DNA of 64,000 nucleotides from JACCWP01 sp963785115 (GTDB taxonomy: Bacteria > Actinomycetota > Actinomycetes > Propionibacteriales > Nocardioidaceae), in NCBI GenBank assembly GCA_963785115.1, contig CAWATY010000019.1:1-64000 (forward strand), given 5' to 3'. Below, piece by piece: positions 9,712 to 22,440 of this stretch (position 1 is its first letter; each line of letters starts with the position of its first letter). A program made the position numbers and the translations under genes. The notes under the pieces were generated by a model. It ran no database searches. It was not told the origin of the DNA and was given only the letters and a program-made list of their open reading frames with translations.

Positions 9712-10553
9712 GTGCCCCCCGGGGCGCCGACCTGCCTGTGCCCCATCGCCCAGCTGTCGGTGGTGCACGTGTTCGACCAGCCGCCGGCGGGCGAGATCCG
9801 CTTCGCCGCCACCCGGATCAGCCCTACCGGCGGCAGCTGCTGCGCTGCGGGCGCTGCGGGCACTTCGTCTCCTTGCATAGCCTGCACGACGGGTCGCTGT
9901 ACACCGGGGACTACGTGACCGCCAACTACGGCGACGAGGCCGGCATCCGCCGCACCTTCGACCGCATCAACAACCTGCCCCCCGAGCAGTCGGACAACGT
10001 GGCCCGCGTGCGCCGCATCGGCGAATTCGCCGCCGGCCACTTCGCCGCCGACCGGCCGCGCCCCTGGTCGGTGCTCGACGTGGGCTCGGGCCTGTGCGTG
10101 TTCCTCCACCGCATGAAGCAGGCGGGCTGGGCCTGCACGGCCCTGGACCCCGACCCCCGCTCGGCCCGCCACGCGCGCGAGACGGTGGGGGTGCAGGCGG
10201 TGTGCGGCAGCTTCGGCGAGGTGGAGGACCTCGGCACCTTCGATCTCATCACCTTCAACAAGGTCCTGGAACACGTGCGCGAGCCGGCGACACTGCTGGC
10301 CCGCAGCGGGCAGCACCTGGCGCCGGGGGGGTTCGTTTACGTCGAGCTGCCCGACGGCGAGGCAGCCTTCGCCGACAGCCCCGCGCGCGAGGAGTTCTTC
10401 ATCGACCACTTCCACGTGTTCAGCCTGACCTCGCTGGCCCAGCTGGCCAGCCGGGCCGGCCTGCAGGTGCGGGCCATCGAACGGCTGCGCGAGCCGAGCG
10501 GCAAGTACACCCTGCGGGCCTTCCTGGCCCCCCTGGCACAGAGGAGGAGCTGA
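9712..10553 (+). CDS. Class I SAM-dependent methyltransferase with N-terminal zinc-ribbon-like segment
   Basis: The N-terminal part has paired cysteines (CLCPI and LLRCGRCGHFVSLHSL) resembling a small zinc ribbon, then a long spacer, then a class I methyltransferase core: WSVLDVGSGLCVFLHRM (motif I), ALDPDP (motif II), FDLITFNKVLEHV (motif IV) and PGGFVYVELPDG. The fold is that of Methyltransf_23-type proteins common in polysaccharide clusters. The GTG at 9712 is a tentative start, since no better one is visible, and a lost C in a C-run near 9828 shifts the frame once. Likely methylates a sugar or sugar intermediate. The stop TGA overlaps the next start (TGATG). Confidence 0.65.
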
Positions 10554-11293
10554 TGGCGGTCGCCGGCAAGGAGCTGTGGGAGGCGTCGTTCGAGGAGCAG
10601 ATCGCCCTGCAGGCCTACAACACCGCCCCGGTGGAGGCGGTCATCCGCACCGTGGCCTATTACTTTCGCAGCCGCTACCAGCCCGACCAGCTGCGGAAGC
10701 TGCGCTTTCTGGAGATGGGCTGCGGGGCCGGCCCCAACCTGCAGTGGCTGGCCGGAAAGGGCGTCCGGGTGAGCGGGGTAGACATCTCCGCCACCGCGCT
10801 GGGGCTGGCGCACAAGGCCCTGGGGCATGCCGGCCTGGCCGACCGGGTCGACAGCCTGGTGGAGGCGTCGGTGGGGCAGGTCCCCTTCGAGGACGGCCAC
10901 TTCGACGGCATCATCGAGGCCTGCGTGTTCCAGCACCTGCCGCGCGACGTGCGCCTCGCCGCCTTCGCCGAGGTCAAGCGCCTGCTGCGGCCGGGGGGCC
11001 TGTTCGTGGGCTACATGCTCGAGTCCGGCCACACCCTTTATCAGGCCAAGCGCGCCGAGGAGCTGCCCGACGATCCCGGCACGCTCCTGCTCCAGGACGG
11101 CAGCTCGAAGGTGCACCTGTCGAACCTGGGCCTGTGCCACTTTTACCGCCGGGGTGAGCTGGAAGAGCTGCTGGCCGGCTTTGCCACGGTCGACCCCTGC
11201 CTGACCACCTACTACCTGCCGCGCGAGGAAGCGCGCAAGCGCGGCTACGACCAGTACCTGCAGAGCATGTGGACGGTCTACGCCGTCCGCTAG
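10553..11293 (+). CDS. Class I SAM-dependent methyltransferase
   Basis: An intact 246-residue protein with clear SAM-binding motifs: LRFLEMGCGAGPNLQWLA (motif I), VSGVDISATAL (motif II), FDGIIEACVFQHLP (motif IV) and LLRPGGLFVGYML (motif V/VI). It is the last gene of the rightward glycan operon, preceded by GAGGAGGAGCTG as ribosome-binding site and overlapping the previous gene. The substrate is unknown; by context a sugar or lipid-linked sugar. A palindromic repeat begins 20 bases downstream and may act as a terminator. Confidence 0.8.
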   Translation: MAVAGKELWEASFEEQIALQAYNTAPVEAVIRTVAYYFRSRYQPDQLRKLRFLEMGCGAGPNLQWLAGKGVRVSGVDISATALGLAHKALGHAGLADRVDSLVEASVGQVPFEDGHFDGIIEACVFQHLPRDVRLAAFAEVKRLLRPGGLFVGYMLESGHTLYQAKRAEELPDDPGTLLLQDGSSKVHLSNLGLCHFYRRGELEELLAGFATVDPCLTTYYLPREEARKRGYDQYLQSMWTVYAVR

Positions 11294-11313
11294 GAGTCCG
11301 TCGCAGTAACAGC

Positions 11314-11510
11314 CGGCCCTCACCCTGACCCTCTCCCGCAGGCGTCGCAGGCGGGAGAGGGCAATCGCGCAGCGAAGGGGCCGGCCCTGCAGTCCGACGA
11401 GCCCTGCGCTCACACACGCCTCCGGTCAGCGGCGGGGTCGATGCAAGGTCCCGACGTTCCCTTGATTGGTTGCCCTCTCCCGCTTGCGGGAGAGGGTCAG
11501 GGTGAGGGGC
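11314..11510. repeat. MITE-like palindromic repeat, copy A
   Basis: About 200 bases bounded by CCCTCACCCTGACCCTCTCC at the left and its near-complement GGGAGAGGGTCAGGGTGAGG at the right. Internal short hairpins are CCCTCTCCCGC/GCGGGAGAGGG. An internal module (11361-11393, GCAATCGCGCAGCGAAGGGG...) recurs in inverted orientation in copy B at 19711-19867. No coding. It lies between the glycan operon and rtcR, where it could also terminate both converging transcripts. Confidence 0.75.
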
Positions 11511-11540
11511 CTGCCGAAAAACACCAGGCTCCTGGCCGTC

Positions 11541-13177
<1,637 letters not shown>

Positions 13178-13278
13178 ATAGACCATAGTATAGCACGATC
13201 TATCCATGCTGAGATAAGCGTCGGCGCTCCGCCGCGATGCCCTCGCGCCAGCGGGCGTTCGCGGCCTCGGCTCGCCGC
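13178..13278. promoter_or_regulatory. AT-rich upstream region between rtcR and rtcB
   Basis: The segment 13174-13212 (CATATAGACCATAGTATAGC and following) is strikingly AT-rich for this locus and contains ATAG-N6-CTAT. Sigma-54 activators bind 70-150 bases upstream of their promoters, so this is the expected place of an RtcR upstream activating site and of the rtcR promoter. No experiment or alignment backs this. Confidence 0.4.
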
Positions 13279-13294
13279 TGGCACGCTCGCTGCT
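13279..13294 (+). promoter_or_regulatory. Sigma-54 (-24/-12) promoter of the rtcB operon
   Basis: The sequence TGGCACGCTCGCTGCT matches the sigma-54 consensus TGGCACG-N4-TTGCW at all positions but one (C for T). The invariant GG (13280-13281) and GC (13292-13293) are separated by the required 10 bases. It sits directly upstream of rtcB and opposite a sigma-54 activator gene. The predicted start point (~13305) is next to the ATG at 13306, so either the mRNA is leaderless or the spacing is distorted by a sequence error. Confidence 0.72.
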
Positions 13295-13305
13295 ATCTCG
13301 TCGCC

Positions 13306-14570
<1,265 letters not shown>

Positions 14571-14575
14571 GCGCG

Positions 14576-15617
14576 ATGCTGGTGCTCGACGGATCGCAAG
14601 GCGAGGGCGGCGGGCAGATCCTGCGCACCTCGCTGGCGCTGTCGCTGGTGACGGGGACGCCCTTCCGGATCGACAACATCCGCGCGGGGCGTCCCCGGCC
14701 GGGGCTGATGCGCCAGCACCTGACCGCGGTGCGAGGCGGCCGCCGCGGTCGGCGGCGCCGAGGTCGAGGGCGCGGCGCTCGGCTCGCGCAGCGTCGTGCT
14801 TCCGCCCGGGACGCGTGCGCGGCGGCGACTACGCCTTCTCGGTCGGCACGCGCGGGCAGCACCACCCTGGTCCTGCAGACCGTGCTGCCGGCGCTGCTCA
14901 CCGCGGCCGAGCCCTCGCGCTGGTGCTCGAGGGCGGCACCCACAACCCCGCCTCGCCGCCCTTCGACTTCCTGGCCCGGCGCTTCCTGCCGCTGCTGCGC
15001 GCGGATGGGGCCCGCGGGTCGACGGCCACGCTCGAGCGGCCGGGCTTCTACCCGGCCGGCGGCGGCCGCTTCCGCGTCACGCGTCACGCCCGGCGCCGCG
15101 GCTCGACGCCGCTGGTGCTCGAGGAGCGCGGCGCGATCCGGGCCCGGCGGGCGCGCGCGGTGGTGGCGAACCTGCCCCGCATCCATCGCCGAGCGCGAGC
15201 TCGCCCGGCTCGCCCGCCGGCTCGGCTGGGAGTCGAGCGCCTACGCCATCGAGGAGCGCGCGGACTCCTCGGCCCGGGCAACGTCGTCCTCGTCGAGATC
15301 GAGGCCGAGCACGTCACCGAGGTCTTCACCGCCTTCGGCGAGAAGGGCCTGCGCGCCGAGGCGGTCGCCGACAGGTGGCCGACGAGGTGGCCAGGCCTAC
15401 CTCGCCGCCGAGCGTGCCGGTCGGCCCGCACCTGGCCGACCAGCTGGTCCTGCTGCTGGCCCTGGCCCGCGGCGGCAGCTTCCGCACCACGGCGCCCACG
15501 CTGCACACCCGCACCCAGCTCGACGGTGATCGAGCGCTTCCTGGGCACCGCGAATCTCCGCGCACCGAGGAAGCCACCGGGCGCTGGCACCTGGTCGCAT
15601 CGCCGACGGCGCGGTGA
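14576..15617 (+). CDS. rtcA: RtcA, RNA 3'-terminal phosphate cyclase (frame disrupted by indels)
   Basis: The start MLVLDGSQGEGGGQILRTSL is the signature N-terminus of RtcA, followed by PGLMRQHLTAVR. Later segments VLQTVLPALL, GGTHNPASPPFDFLARRFLP and PHLADQLVLLLALARGGSF match the family. RtcA cyclises RNA 3'-phosphates (and can adenylylate 5' ends) with ATP. The catalytic His lies in the C-terminal HLADQ segment, which is present. The start is 6 bases after the rtcB stop. Several inserted bases break the frame, but the total length (~347 codons) is normal. Confidence 0.88.
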
Positions 15618-15625
15618 GGCATCCC

Positions 15626-17065
15626 ATGCTGCTGACCATCACCACCACCGCCGCCGCCGGCCACCGACCTCGGCTACCTGCTGCACAAGAACCCGGCGCG
15701 CGTGCAGACGTTCGAGCTGTCGTTCGGCCAGGCGCACGTCTTCTACCCGGAGGCGACCGACGAGCGCTGCACCGCCGCGCTGCTGCTCGACGTCGACCCG
15801 GTCGGGCTGGTCCGCGGCGCGCGGGCCGCGGGCGAGCGGCCGCGCTCGAGCAGTACGTCAACGACCGGCCGTACGTCGCCTCGTCGTTCCTGAGCGTGGC
15901 CATCGCGCAGGTGCTTCGGCACCGCGCTGGCCGGGCGCAGCAAGGAGCGGCCCGAGCTGGCCGACGACGCCGCTCCCGCTCGAGGCCCGGCTCGCCGTCG
16001 CTGCCCTGCCGCGGCGGCGAGGCGCTCCTGCGCCGGCTGTTCGAGCCGCTCGGCTACGCGGTCGAGCGCCGACGCCGCACCCGCTCGACGACCGCGTTCC
16101 CGGAGTGGGGCGACGAGCCGCTACTTCACGCGTCGACGCTGCGCGGCGACGCGCGCGCTGCGCGAGCTGCTCGACCCACCTCTACGTGCTGATCCCGGTG
16201 CTCGACGACGACAAGCACTACTGGGTCGGCGACGACGAGGTCGAGAAGCTGCTGCGCCACGGCGAGGGCTGGCTGGCCGCGCCACCCCGAGCGCGAGCTG
16301 ATCGCCCGCCGCTACCTCAAGCACCAGCCGCAGCCTGACGCGACGACGCGCTCGCGCCGGCTCGACGAGGACGACGACCCGGAGCCGGACGCCGAGGCCG
16401 AGCGCGCACGACGAGCGAGGAGGCGCAGTCGAGCAGCCGCATCAGCCTGCAACGAGCAGCGGCTGGACGCGGTCGTCGCCGCGCTGCAAGGCGCGCGGCG
16501 CCGCGCGCGTGCTCGACCTCGGCTGCGGCGAGGGCAAGCTGCTCGCGCGCGCTGCTGAGCGACCGGCAGTTCGACCGAGATCGTCGGCGTGGACGTCTCG
16601 TACCGCGCGCTGGAGATCGCGCGGCCGAGCGGCTGCACGCTCGACCGCCTGCCGCGACCGGCAGCGCGAGCGCATCGAGCTGCTGCACGGCTCGCTGATC
16701 TACCGCGACGCGCGCCTCGACGGGCTTCGACGCCGCGGCCGTGGTCGAGGTGATCGAGCACCTCGACCCGCCGCGGCTGCGCCGCGTTCGAGCGCGTCGC
16801 TGTTCGAGTGCGCCCGGCCCGGGCCGGTCGTCGTCACCACGCCGAACGTCGAGTACAACGTGCACGTTCGAGACGCTGCCCGCCGGCCAGCTTCCGCCAC
16901 CGCGACCACCGCTTCGAGTGGACGCGCGCCGAGTTCGCAGGCCTGGGCCGGCGCGCGTCGGCGGCGCGCTTCGGCTACGCGCGTCGCGCTTCGCGCCGAT
17001 CGGCCCGGAAGACCCCGAGCGTCGGCCCGCCGACGCAGATGGCGGTGTTCACGCCGATGAGCTGA
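15626..17065 (+). CDS. hen1: Hen1, RNA 3'-terminal ribose 2'-O-methyltransferase (frame disrupted by indels)
   Basis: The N-terminal domain of bacterial Hen1 is visible as LGYLLHKNPARVQTFELSFG, AHVFYPEATDERCTAALLLD and, after frame changes, YVNDRPYVASSFLSVAIAQV and YVLIPVLDDDKHYW. The C-terminal methyltransferase domain has VLDLGCGEGKLL (SAM motif I), EVIEHLDPPRL (metal ligands E, E, H), VVTTPNVEYNV and HRDHRFEWTRAEF. Bacterial Hen1 marks the 3' end at the repair site and forms a complex with Pnkp, whose gene follows after 11 bases. About ten indels are present. It ends PTQMAVFTPMS. Confidence 0.87.
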
Positions 17066-17076
17066 CGATCGCAGCC

Positions 17077-19674
17077 ATGCATCCCCGAGCTCTCGCCTCG
17101 TCGTCCTGATCGGCGCCGTCCGGCTCCGGCAAGTCGACGTTCGCGCGCCGGCACTTCAAGCCGACCGAGGTCCTGTCGTCCGACTCCTGCCGCGGCCTCG
17201 TGTCGCGACGACGAGAACGACCAGGCCGCGACCGACGACGCGTTCGACGTGCTGCACTTCATCGCCGCGCAAGCGGCTGGCCGCGGGCCGGCTGACCGTC
17301 GTCGACGCGACCAACGTGCAGCCCGAGGCGCGCAAGCCGCTGGTCGCGCTGGCGCGCGAGTACCACGTGCTGCCGGTGGCGATCGTGCTCGACCTGCCCG
17401 AGGCGGCTCTGCCACGAGCGCAACCGCGCCGCGGCCCGACCGCGAGTTCGGCCCGCACGTCGTCCGCCACCAGCGCGCGCAGCTGCGCCGCTCGCTGCGC
17501 GGCCTGCAGCGCGAGGGCTTCCGCCACGTCTACGTGCTGCGACTCGCCCGAGGAGGTCGACGCCGCCGACGATCGAGCGCGCAGCCGCTCTGGAACAACC
17601 GCCGCGACGAGCACGGCCCGTTCGACATCATCGGCGACGTCCACGGCTGCTACGACGAGCTGCGACGCGCTGCTCGACCAGCTGGGCTACGCGGTCGACG
17701 CGGCCGACGGCGCGGCAGTCGCGTGCGCCACCCCGCCGGGCCGCAAGGCGGTCTTCGTCGGCGACCTGGTCGACCGCGGGCCCGCGCATCGCCGGACGTG
17801 CTGCGCCTGGTCATGAACATGGTCGCGCGCCGGCACCGCGCTGTGCGTGCCCGGCAACCACGACGATCAAGCTCGCTGCGCAAGCTGCGCGGCAAGGACG
17901 TGCAGATCACGCACGGCCTGGCCGAGACGCTGGCGCAGCTCGACGCGCGAGCCGCCGGAGTTCCGCGACGCGAGGTGCGCGACGTTCATCGACGGCCTGG
18001 TCAGCCACTACGTGCTCGACGACGGCAAGCTGGTCGTCGCCCACGCCGGGCTGAAGGAGGAGCATGCAGGGCCGCGGCTCGGGCGCGGTGCGCGAGTTCG
18101 CGCTGTACGGCGAGACGACCGGCGAGACCGACGAGTTCGGCCTGCCGGTGCGCTACAACTGGGCCGCCGAGTACCGCGGCCAGCGCGATGGTCGTCTACG
18201 GCCACACGCCGGTGCCCGAGCCGGAGTGGCTGAACCGCACGATCAACATCGACACCGGCTGCGTCTTCGGCGGCAAGCTGACCGCGCTGCGCTACCCGGA
18301 GCGGGAGCTGGTCTCGGTGCCCGCGCGCGCAGACCTACTCCGAGCCGGCGCGGCCGTTCCTGCCGCGCCGACCGGCGCCCGCGCTCACGGCCCAGCAGCA
18401 GCACGACGACGTGCTCGACCTCGACGACGTGCTCGGCAAGCGGATCGTCGAGACGCGGCTGCACGGCACGCGTCACCATCCGCGAGGAGAACGCCACCGC
18501 CGCGCTGGAGGTGATGAGCCGCTTCGCCGTCGATCCGCAGTGGCTGATCTACCTGCCGCCGACGATGTCGCCCTCCGAGACGACGCCAGCGAGCCGGGCC
18601 TGCTGGAACACCCGGCCGAGGCGTTCGCCTACTTCCGCGCGCGAGGGCGTCGCCGCGGTGGTCTGCGAGGAGAAGCACATGGGCTCGCGCGCCGTGGTCG
18701 TCGTCTGCCGCGACGCGAGGCGGCCGCGCGCAGCGCTTCGGCGTCGACGGGCGACGGCGCCGGCATCGTCTACACCCGCACCGGCCGGCGCTTCTTCGAC
18801 GACGCCGCGCTCGAGGCCGCGTTGCTCGCCCGCGTGCGCGCCGCCGTCGACGCCGCCGGGCTCTGGGACGAGTTCGACCACCGACTGGGTCTGCCTCGAC
18901 TGCGAGCTGATGCCCTGGTCGGCCAAGGCGCAGGAGCTGCTGCGCCAGCAGTACGCCGCCGTCGGCGCGGCCGGCGCGCGCCGGCGCTGGCCGAGGCGGT
19001 CGCGGCGCTGGCGGCCGCCGGCGCGGCCGCGGCGTCGACGTCGACGGCCTGCGCGCGCGCGTCGCGCGAGCGGCGCGCGACGGCCGTGGCCGCTACGTCG
19101 ACGCCTACCGCCGCTACTGCTGGCCGGTCGCGTCGCTCGACGACCTGCAGCTCGCGCCGTTCCACCTGCTGGCCAGCGAGGGCGCGCGTCCACGTCGACC
19201 AGGACCACCTCTGGCACATGGAGACGCTCGCGCCGGCTCGCCGCGGCCGACGCCGGCGCTGCTGCTGGCGACGCCGCACCGCGTGGTCGACCTCGACCGA
19301 CGCCGGCCAGCGAGGCCGGCGGCGATCGCCTGGTGGGAGGAGCTGACCGCGCGCGGCGGCGAAGGCATGGTCGTCAAGCCGCTCGACTTCGTCGCCCGCG
19401 GCGCCGCGGGGCCTGGTCCAGCCGGCGGTGAAGTGCCGCGGCCGCGAGTACCTGCGCATCATCTACGGCCCGGAGTACACCGCTGCCCGAGCAACCTCGA
19501 GCGCCTGCGCGCCGCGCGGCCTCGGCGCGCAAGCGCTCGCTGGCCCTGCGCGAGTTCGCGCTCGGCGTCGAGGCGCTCGAGCGCTTCGTCCGCCGCGAGC
19601 CGCTGCGCCGCGTCCACGAGTGCGTGTTCGGCGTGCTGGCGCTGGAGAGCGAGCCGGTCGACCCGCGGCTGTGA
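17077..19674 (+). CDS. pnkp: Pnkp, polynucleotide kinase-phosphatase/adenylyltransferase (frame disrupted by indels)
   Basis: At ~865 codons this matches the three-domain Clostridium-type Pnkp. Kinase: VVLIGA then SGSGKSTFARRHF (P-loop, one indel). Phosphatase (metallophosphoesterase): FDIIGDVHGCYDEL, VFVGDLVDRGP, CVPGNHDD, LVVAHAGLKEE and VVYGHTPVPEPEW. Ligase-like adenylyltransferase: VVCEEKHMGSRAVVVVCRD with the nucleotidyl lysine in KHMGSR, GGEGMVVKPLDFVA and YLRIIYGPEYT. It heals 5'-OH and 3'-phosphate ends and, with Hen1, repairs RNA cut by ribotoxins. Many single-base insertions interrupt the frame. Last gene of the RNA-repair operon. Confidence 0.9.
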
Positions 19675-19710
19675 GCCGCCCTGGCGTGCCCCGAGAGTTC
19701 GTGGCGCCGC

Positions 19711-19867
19711 GCCCCTCACCCTTACCCTTCCCGCAAGCGGGAGAGGGCAACCGTTCAGCGAGTCGTCGCACCTTGCAGTCGACTCTACCGTTCGACGGAC
19801 TGCAAGGCCGGCCCCTTCGCTGCGCGATTGCCCTCTCCCGTCTGCGGGAGAGGGCAGGGTGAGGGCC
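19711..19867. repeat. MITE-like palindromic repeat, copy B (inverted relative to copy A)
   Basis: About 160 bases with ends CCCCTCACCCTTACCC and GGGAGAGGGCAGGGTGAGGG, and inner hairpins CCCGCAAGCGGG and CCCGTCTGCGGG. The module 19801-19831 (TGCAAGGCCGGCCCCTTCGC...) is the reverse complement of the module at 11361-11393 in copy A, so the two copies flank the RNA-repair locus head to head. A second short inverted repeat is GACTCTACCG-type sequence around 19780-19800. Confidence 0.72.
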
Positions 19868-19879
19868 CTCCGCCTGAGA

Positions 19880-21741
19880 ATCGCTGGCGCCGGGGGCAGG
19901 CTATCGTGGCGGCGGAGCCATAGCTCGAGGTTCACCAGCTGCCAGAGGAACATCATGTGGTTGTCGACCGGCCGGCCCTCGCTGACCACCGCCTGGTGCT
20001 CGTCGAGCAGCTCGCGCACGCGGGCCGGGTGGTAGATGCCCCGCTCGCGGAAGGCGCGTGAAGAAAGCAGGTCGAGCACCAGCTCGCGCCCGGCCTCGCA
20101 GAACCAGACGTGGGCCGGGGCGTTCCAGCCGGTCTTCTTGATGCGGGTGCGGGTCTCTTCGGGCACGATGCCGCGCATCGCCTCGCGCAGCAGGTGTTTG
20201 GTCACGCCCTCGCGGATCTTGAGCCGGCCCGGCACCTGGAACATCAACTCGACCAGGCGGTGATCGTAAAACGGCCAGGAGACGTCCAGACCGAAGGCCG
20301 TGCACTGGCGGTCCGCCGCGCGCAGGCAGCAGGGGGCCGTCTCGCGGTACAGGTCCTGGTGGGTCCGGTTCTTGAGATAGCTGCGAAAGGGCGCTTCCAT
20401 CACCGGCTCGAAGCTCCACAGGTCGTGGTACTCGCGGCGGATGGCCCCCAGCCAGCGGGTCAGCCGCTTGCGGTCCGGGCGGCAGCGACCGGGCGTCTCC
20501 AGGTCGACCAGCTCGCGCAGGCGCGCTCGACCACCGCAGCGCTCTTCTTCCACACCGGATGATCGTGATACTCGACCCAGCGGTCTATCTCGCGGGCCAG
20601 CGCCGCCTGATCGCCGGCCACCTTCAGGTCGGCGAAGTGAAAGAAGAAGTATTCGTATTCGCCGGCGTTCAGCTCGTCTCCCCCCAGGCCGCCGAACAGG
20701 GTGTGAAAGCCCCGCTCGCTCGCCTGCTGGCACAGCAGGTAGTGGGCCAGCCAGGTGGCGGTGGCCACCGGCTCGTCGTTGGCCGCCACCATCCGGTCGA
20801 CCAGGGTCGGCAGATCGGGGTCGTCGGCGGGGACCGCGTGCCACTGGGAGACGGTGGCGTCGAGGATCGTCTTGATGTCCGACGATTCGTCATAGGTGGC
20901 GTCGCGGTAGGTGCTGGAGAGCGCCGGCTGCTTGTCGCCGGTGAGAGCCACCGCGCAGGCCAGCACCGATGAGGAATCCATCCCTCCGGACAGGGTGAAC
21001 CCGCGCCGGTCGCTGCCGGGCAGCCGCAGGCGTACGGCGTCCAGCAGCGTCTCGCGGCAGCGCGCGATCAGCTCCGCTTCCGGCAGCTCGAGGTCGCCCT
21101 GCTCCTGGAGCTGAAAGTAGGTGATCCGATCGAGGTGGCCGTTGCGCCAGCGCAGCACCTGCGCGGCCGGCACCTGGGCGATGGCCCGGTAGGGGGACTG
21201 GTCGGGGTCGTTGTCGAACACGCGGTAGTGGCAGCCGGCGAAGCGGGCCACGAAGGCGGGGTCGACGTCGCGCGGGACGTCGGGCAGGGTCAGCAGGGCG
21301 CGTGGCTGCGAGGCGAAGGCCAGGCGCCTGCTGTCGGCCACGTAGTAGAGGGGCTTGATCCCGAAGCGGTCGCGGGCAAGGTTCACGGTCCCATCGCGCT
21401 GCGTCGAGCAGGGCCACCGCGAACTCGCCGTTGAGCCGGGGCAGCGCTCCCGCCAGGCCTTCGCTCTCGGCCAGCGACAGGATCAGCTCGGCGTCGCTGG
21501 CCTGGCGGGGAAAGTCGCCCCGGTTGTGCACGGCCCCGTCCAGCACCAGGCTGAGCGGGCCCCGGCGGGCCAGGGCCGGCGGCCGCCAGCCCCAGGCCCC
21601 CAGCGCGCCGCCTGGAGAAGCATCTACCCGCGCGCTGGTGGGGCGGGTGGCGGTGAAGGTGGCGAGCATGCGCCCGACAAGCGCCCCCGCCGCCGGCCCC
21701 CCTTCGGCTTGCCCCGCGACCCAGCCGGCGATGCGCGACAT
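19880..21741 (-). CDS. Asparagine-synthase homologue lacking the glutaminase cysteine
   Basis: The N-terminus is MSRIAGWVAGQAEGG where active enzymes have MCGIAG, so the nucleophilic Cys2 is Ser and the Gly is Arg; glutamine hydrolysis should be lost. The rest is a good fit: RDRFGIKPLYYV, the PP-loop FTLSGGMDSSSVLACAVAL, LFGGLGGDELNAGEYEYFFF, DVSWPFYDHRLVELMF and RTRIKKTGWNAPAHVWFC. Two single-base frame changes occur (near 21400 and 20525). Towards the 3' end the frame has no stop and runs into the palindromic repeat, so the end is placed where homology-like sequence ceases (~19880). It may use free ammonia or another amine, or be a non-amidating ligase. Confidence 0.72.
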
Positions 21742-21745
21742 GCGG

Positions 21746-22426
21746 TCAGGTCCGCTCGCCCAGCAGGATGCGCCAGGTATGGGGGATGTCCACCACCGAC
21801 TCCACGCCGTCGTCGGTGCGCCGGTCGCGGATCCTCGTGACCTTGAACCCCTCGTTCTGCATGAAGGTGGCGACCTCCTCGATGGGATAGCAGTTGTGGT
21901 AGACGCGGATGTGACGTTTCCCCTCATCCAGGTAGGGGTCGGGCGTGTAGCGGACGATCAGGGACGGGCCCATGCTCTCGCGAATCAGGATGCGCTTGCG
22001 GGCGCAGCGCAGGAGGCGCCACAGGGGCAAGGCGTAGTGCGGGCTGTTGGTGAGCACGTTGAAGCAGAGCACGTTGTCGAAAGCGGCCTCGCTCAGGTCC
22101 TCGATGGCCGCCAGCGACACCCGGGAGCGCGGCAGGCCGGTGGCGCGGCAGAGCTCGCCGTGCGCCAGGTCGACCATCTGGGGGGTGTAGTCCAGGCCGT
22201 GGTACTCGATGGGGACCTGGCGGGCCCGGAAGGAGTGCCAGTAGTAGGCCGCGCCGCAGCCGGCATCGAGCAAGGTCTCGCCCGGCGACACCAGCTTGCC
22301 GAAGACCTCGGCCGCCTGGGCGGCGCAGGTCATCTCCTCCACCTCCTGGCGGCAACGCCGTCGATACAGGGCCTGGGTGTGCGAATCGTTGGCCCAGCAG
22401 TTCCACTCGGGGTTGGCGGCGGGCAC
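21746..22426 (-). CDS. Class I SAM-dependent methyltransferase
   Basis: The sequence ETLLDAGCGAAYYWHSFRA is SAM motif I, YHGLDYTPQMVDLA motif II, FDNVLCFNVLTNSPHYALPL motif IV, and ARKRILIRESMGPSL follows. It ends TWRILLGERT, four bases before the start of the asparagine-synthase homologue. The GTG at 22426 is the best start just after the cytidylyltransferase stop; the upstream open frame is non-coding. Probably methylates the sugar or an intermediate of this leftward set of glycan genes. Confidence 0.68.
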   Translation of the reverse strand: MPAANPEWNCWANDSHTQALYRRRCRQEVEEMTCAAQAAEVFGKLVSPGETLLDAGCGAAYYWHSFRARQVPIEYHGLDYTPQMVDLAHGELCRATGLPRSRVSLAAIEDLSEAAFDNVLCFNVLTNSPHYALPLWRLLRCARKRILIRESMGPSLIVRYTPDPYLDEGKRHIRVYHNCYPIEEVATFMQNEGFKVTRIRDRRTDDGVESVVDIPHTWRILLGERT

Positions 22427-22440
22427 GGCGAGGGCCTGGC

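Noticed and set aside
11314..11510. A CRISPR array
   Set aside because: The short GGGAGAGGG elements are palindromic and inverted, not regularly spaced direct repeats with unique spacers.
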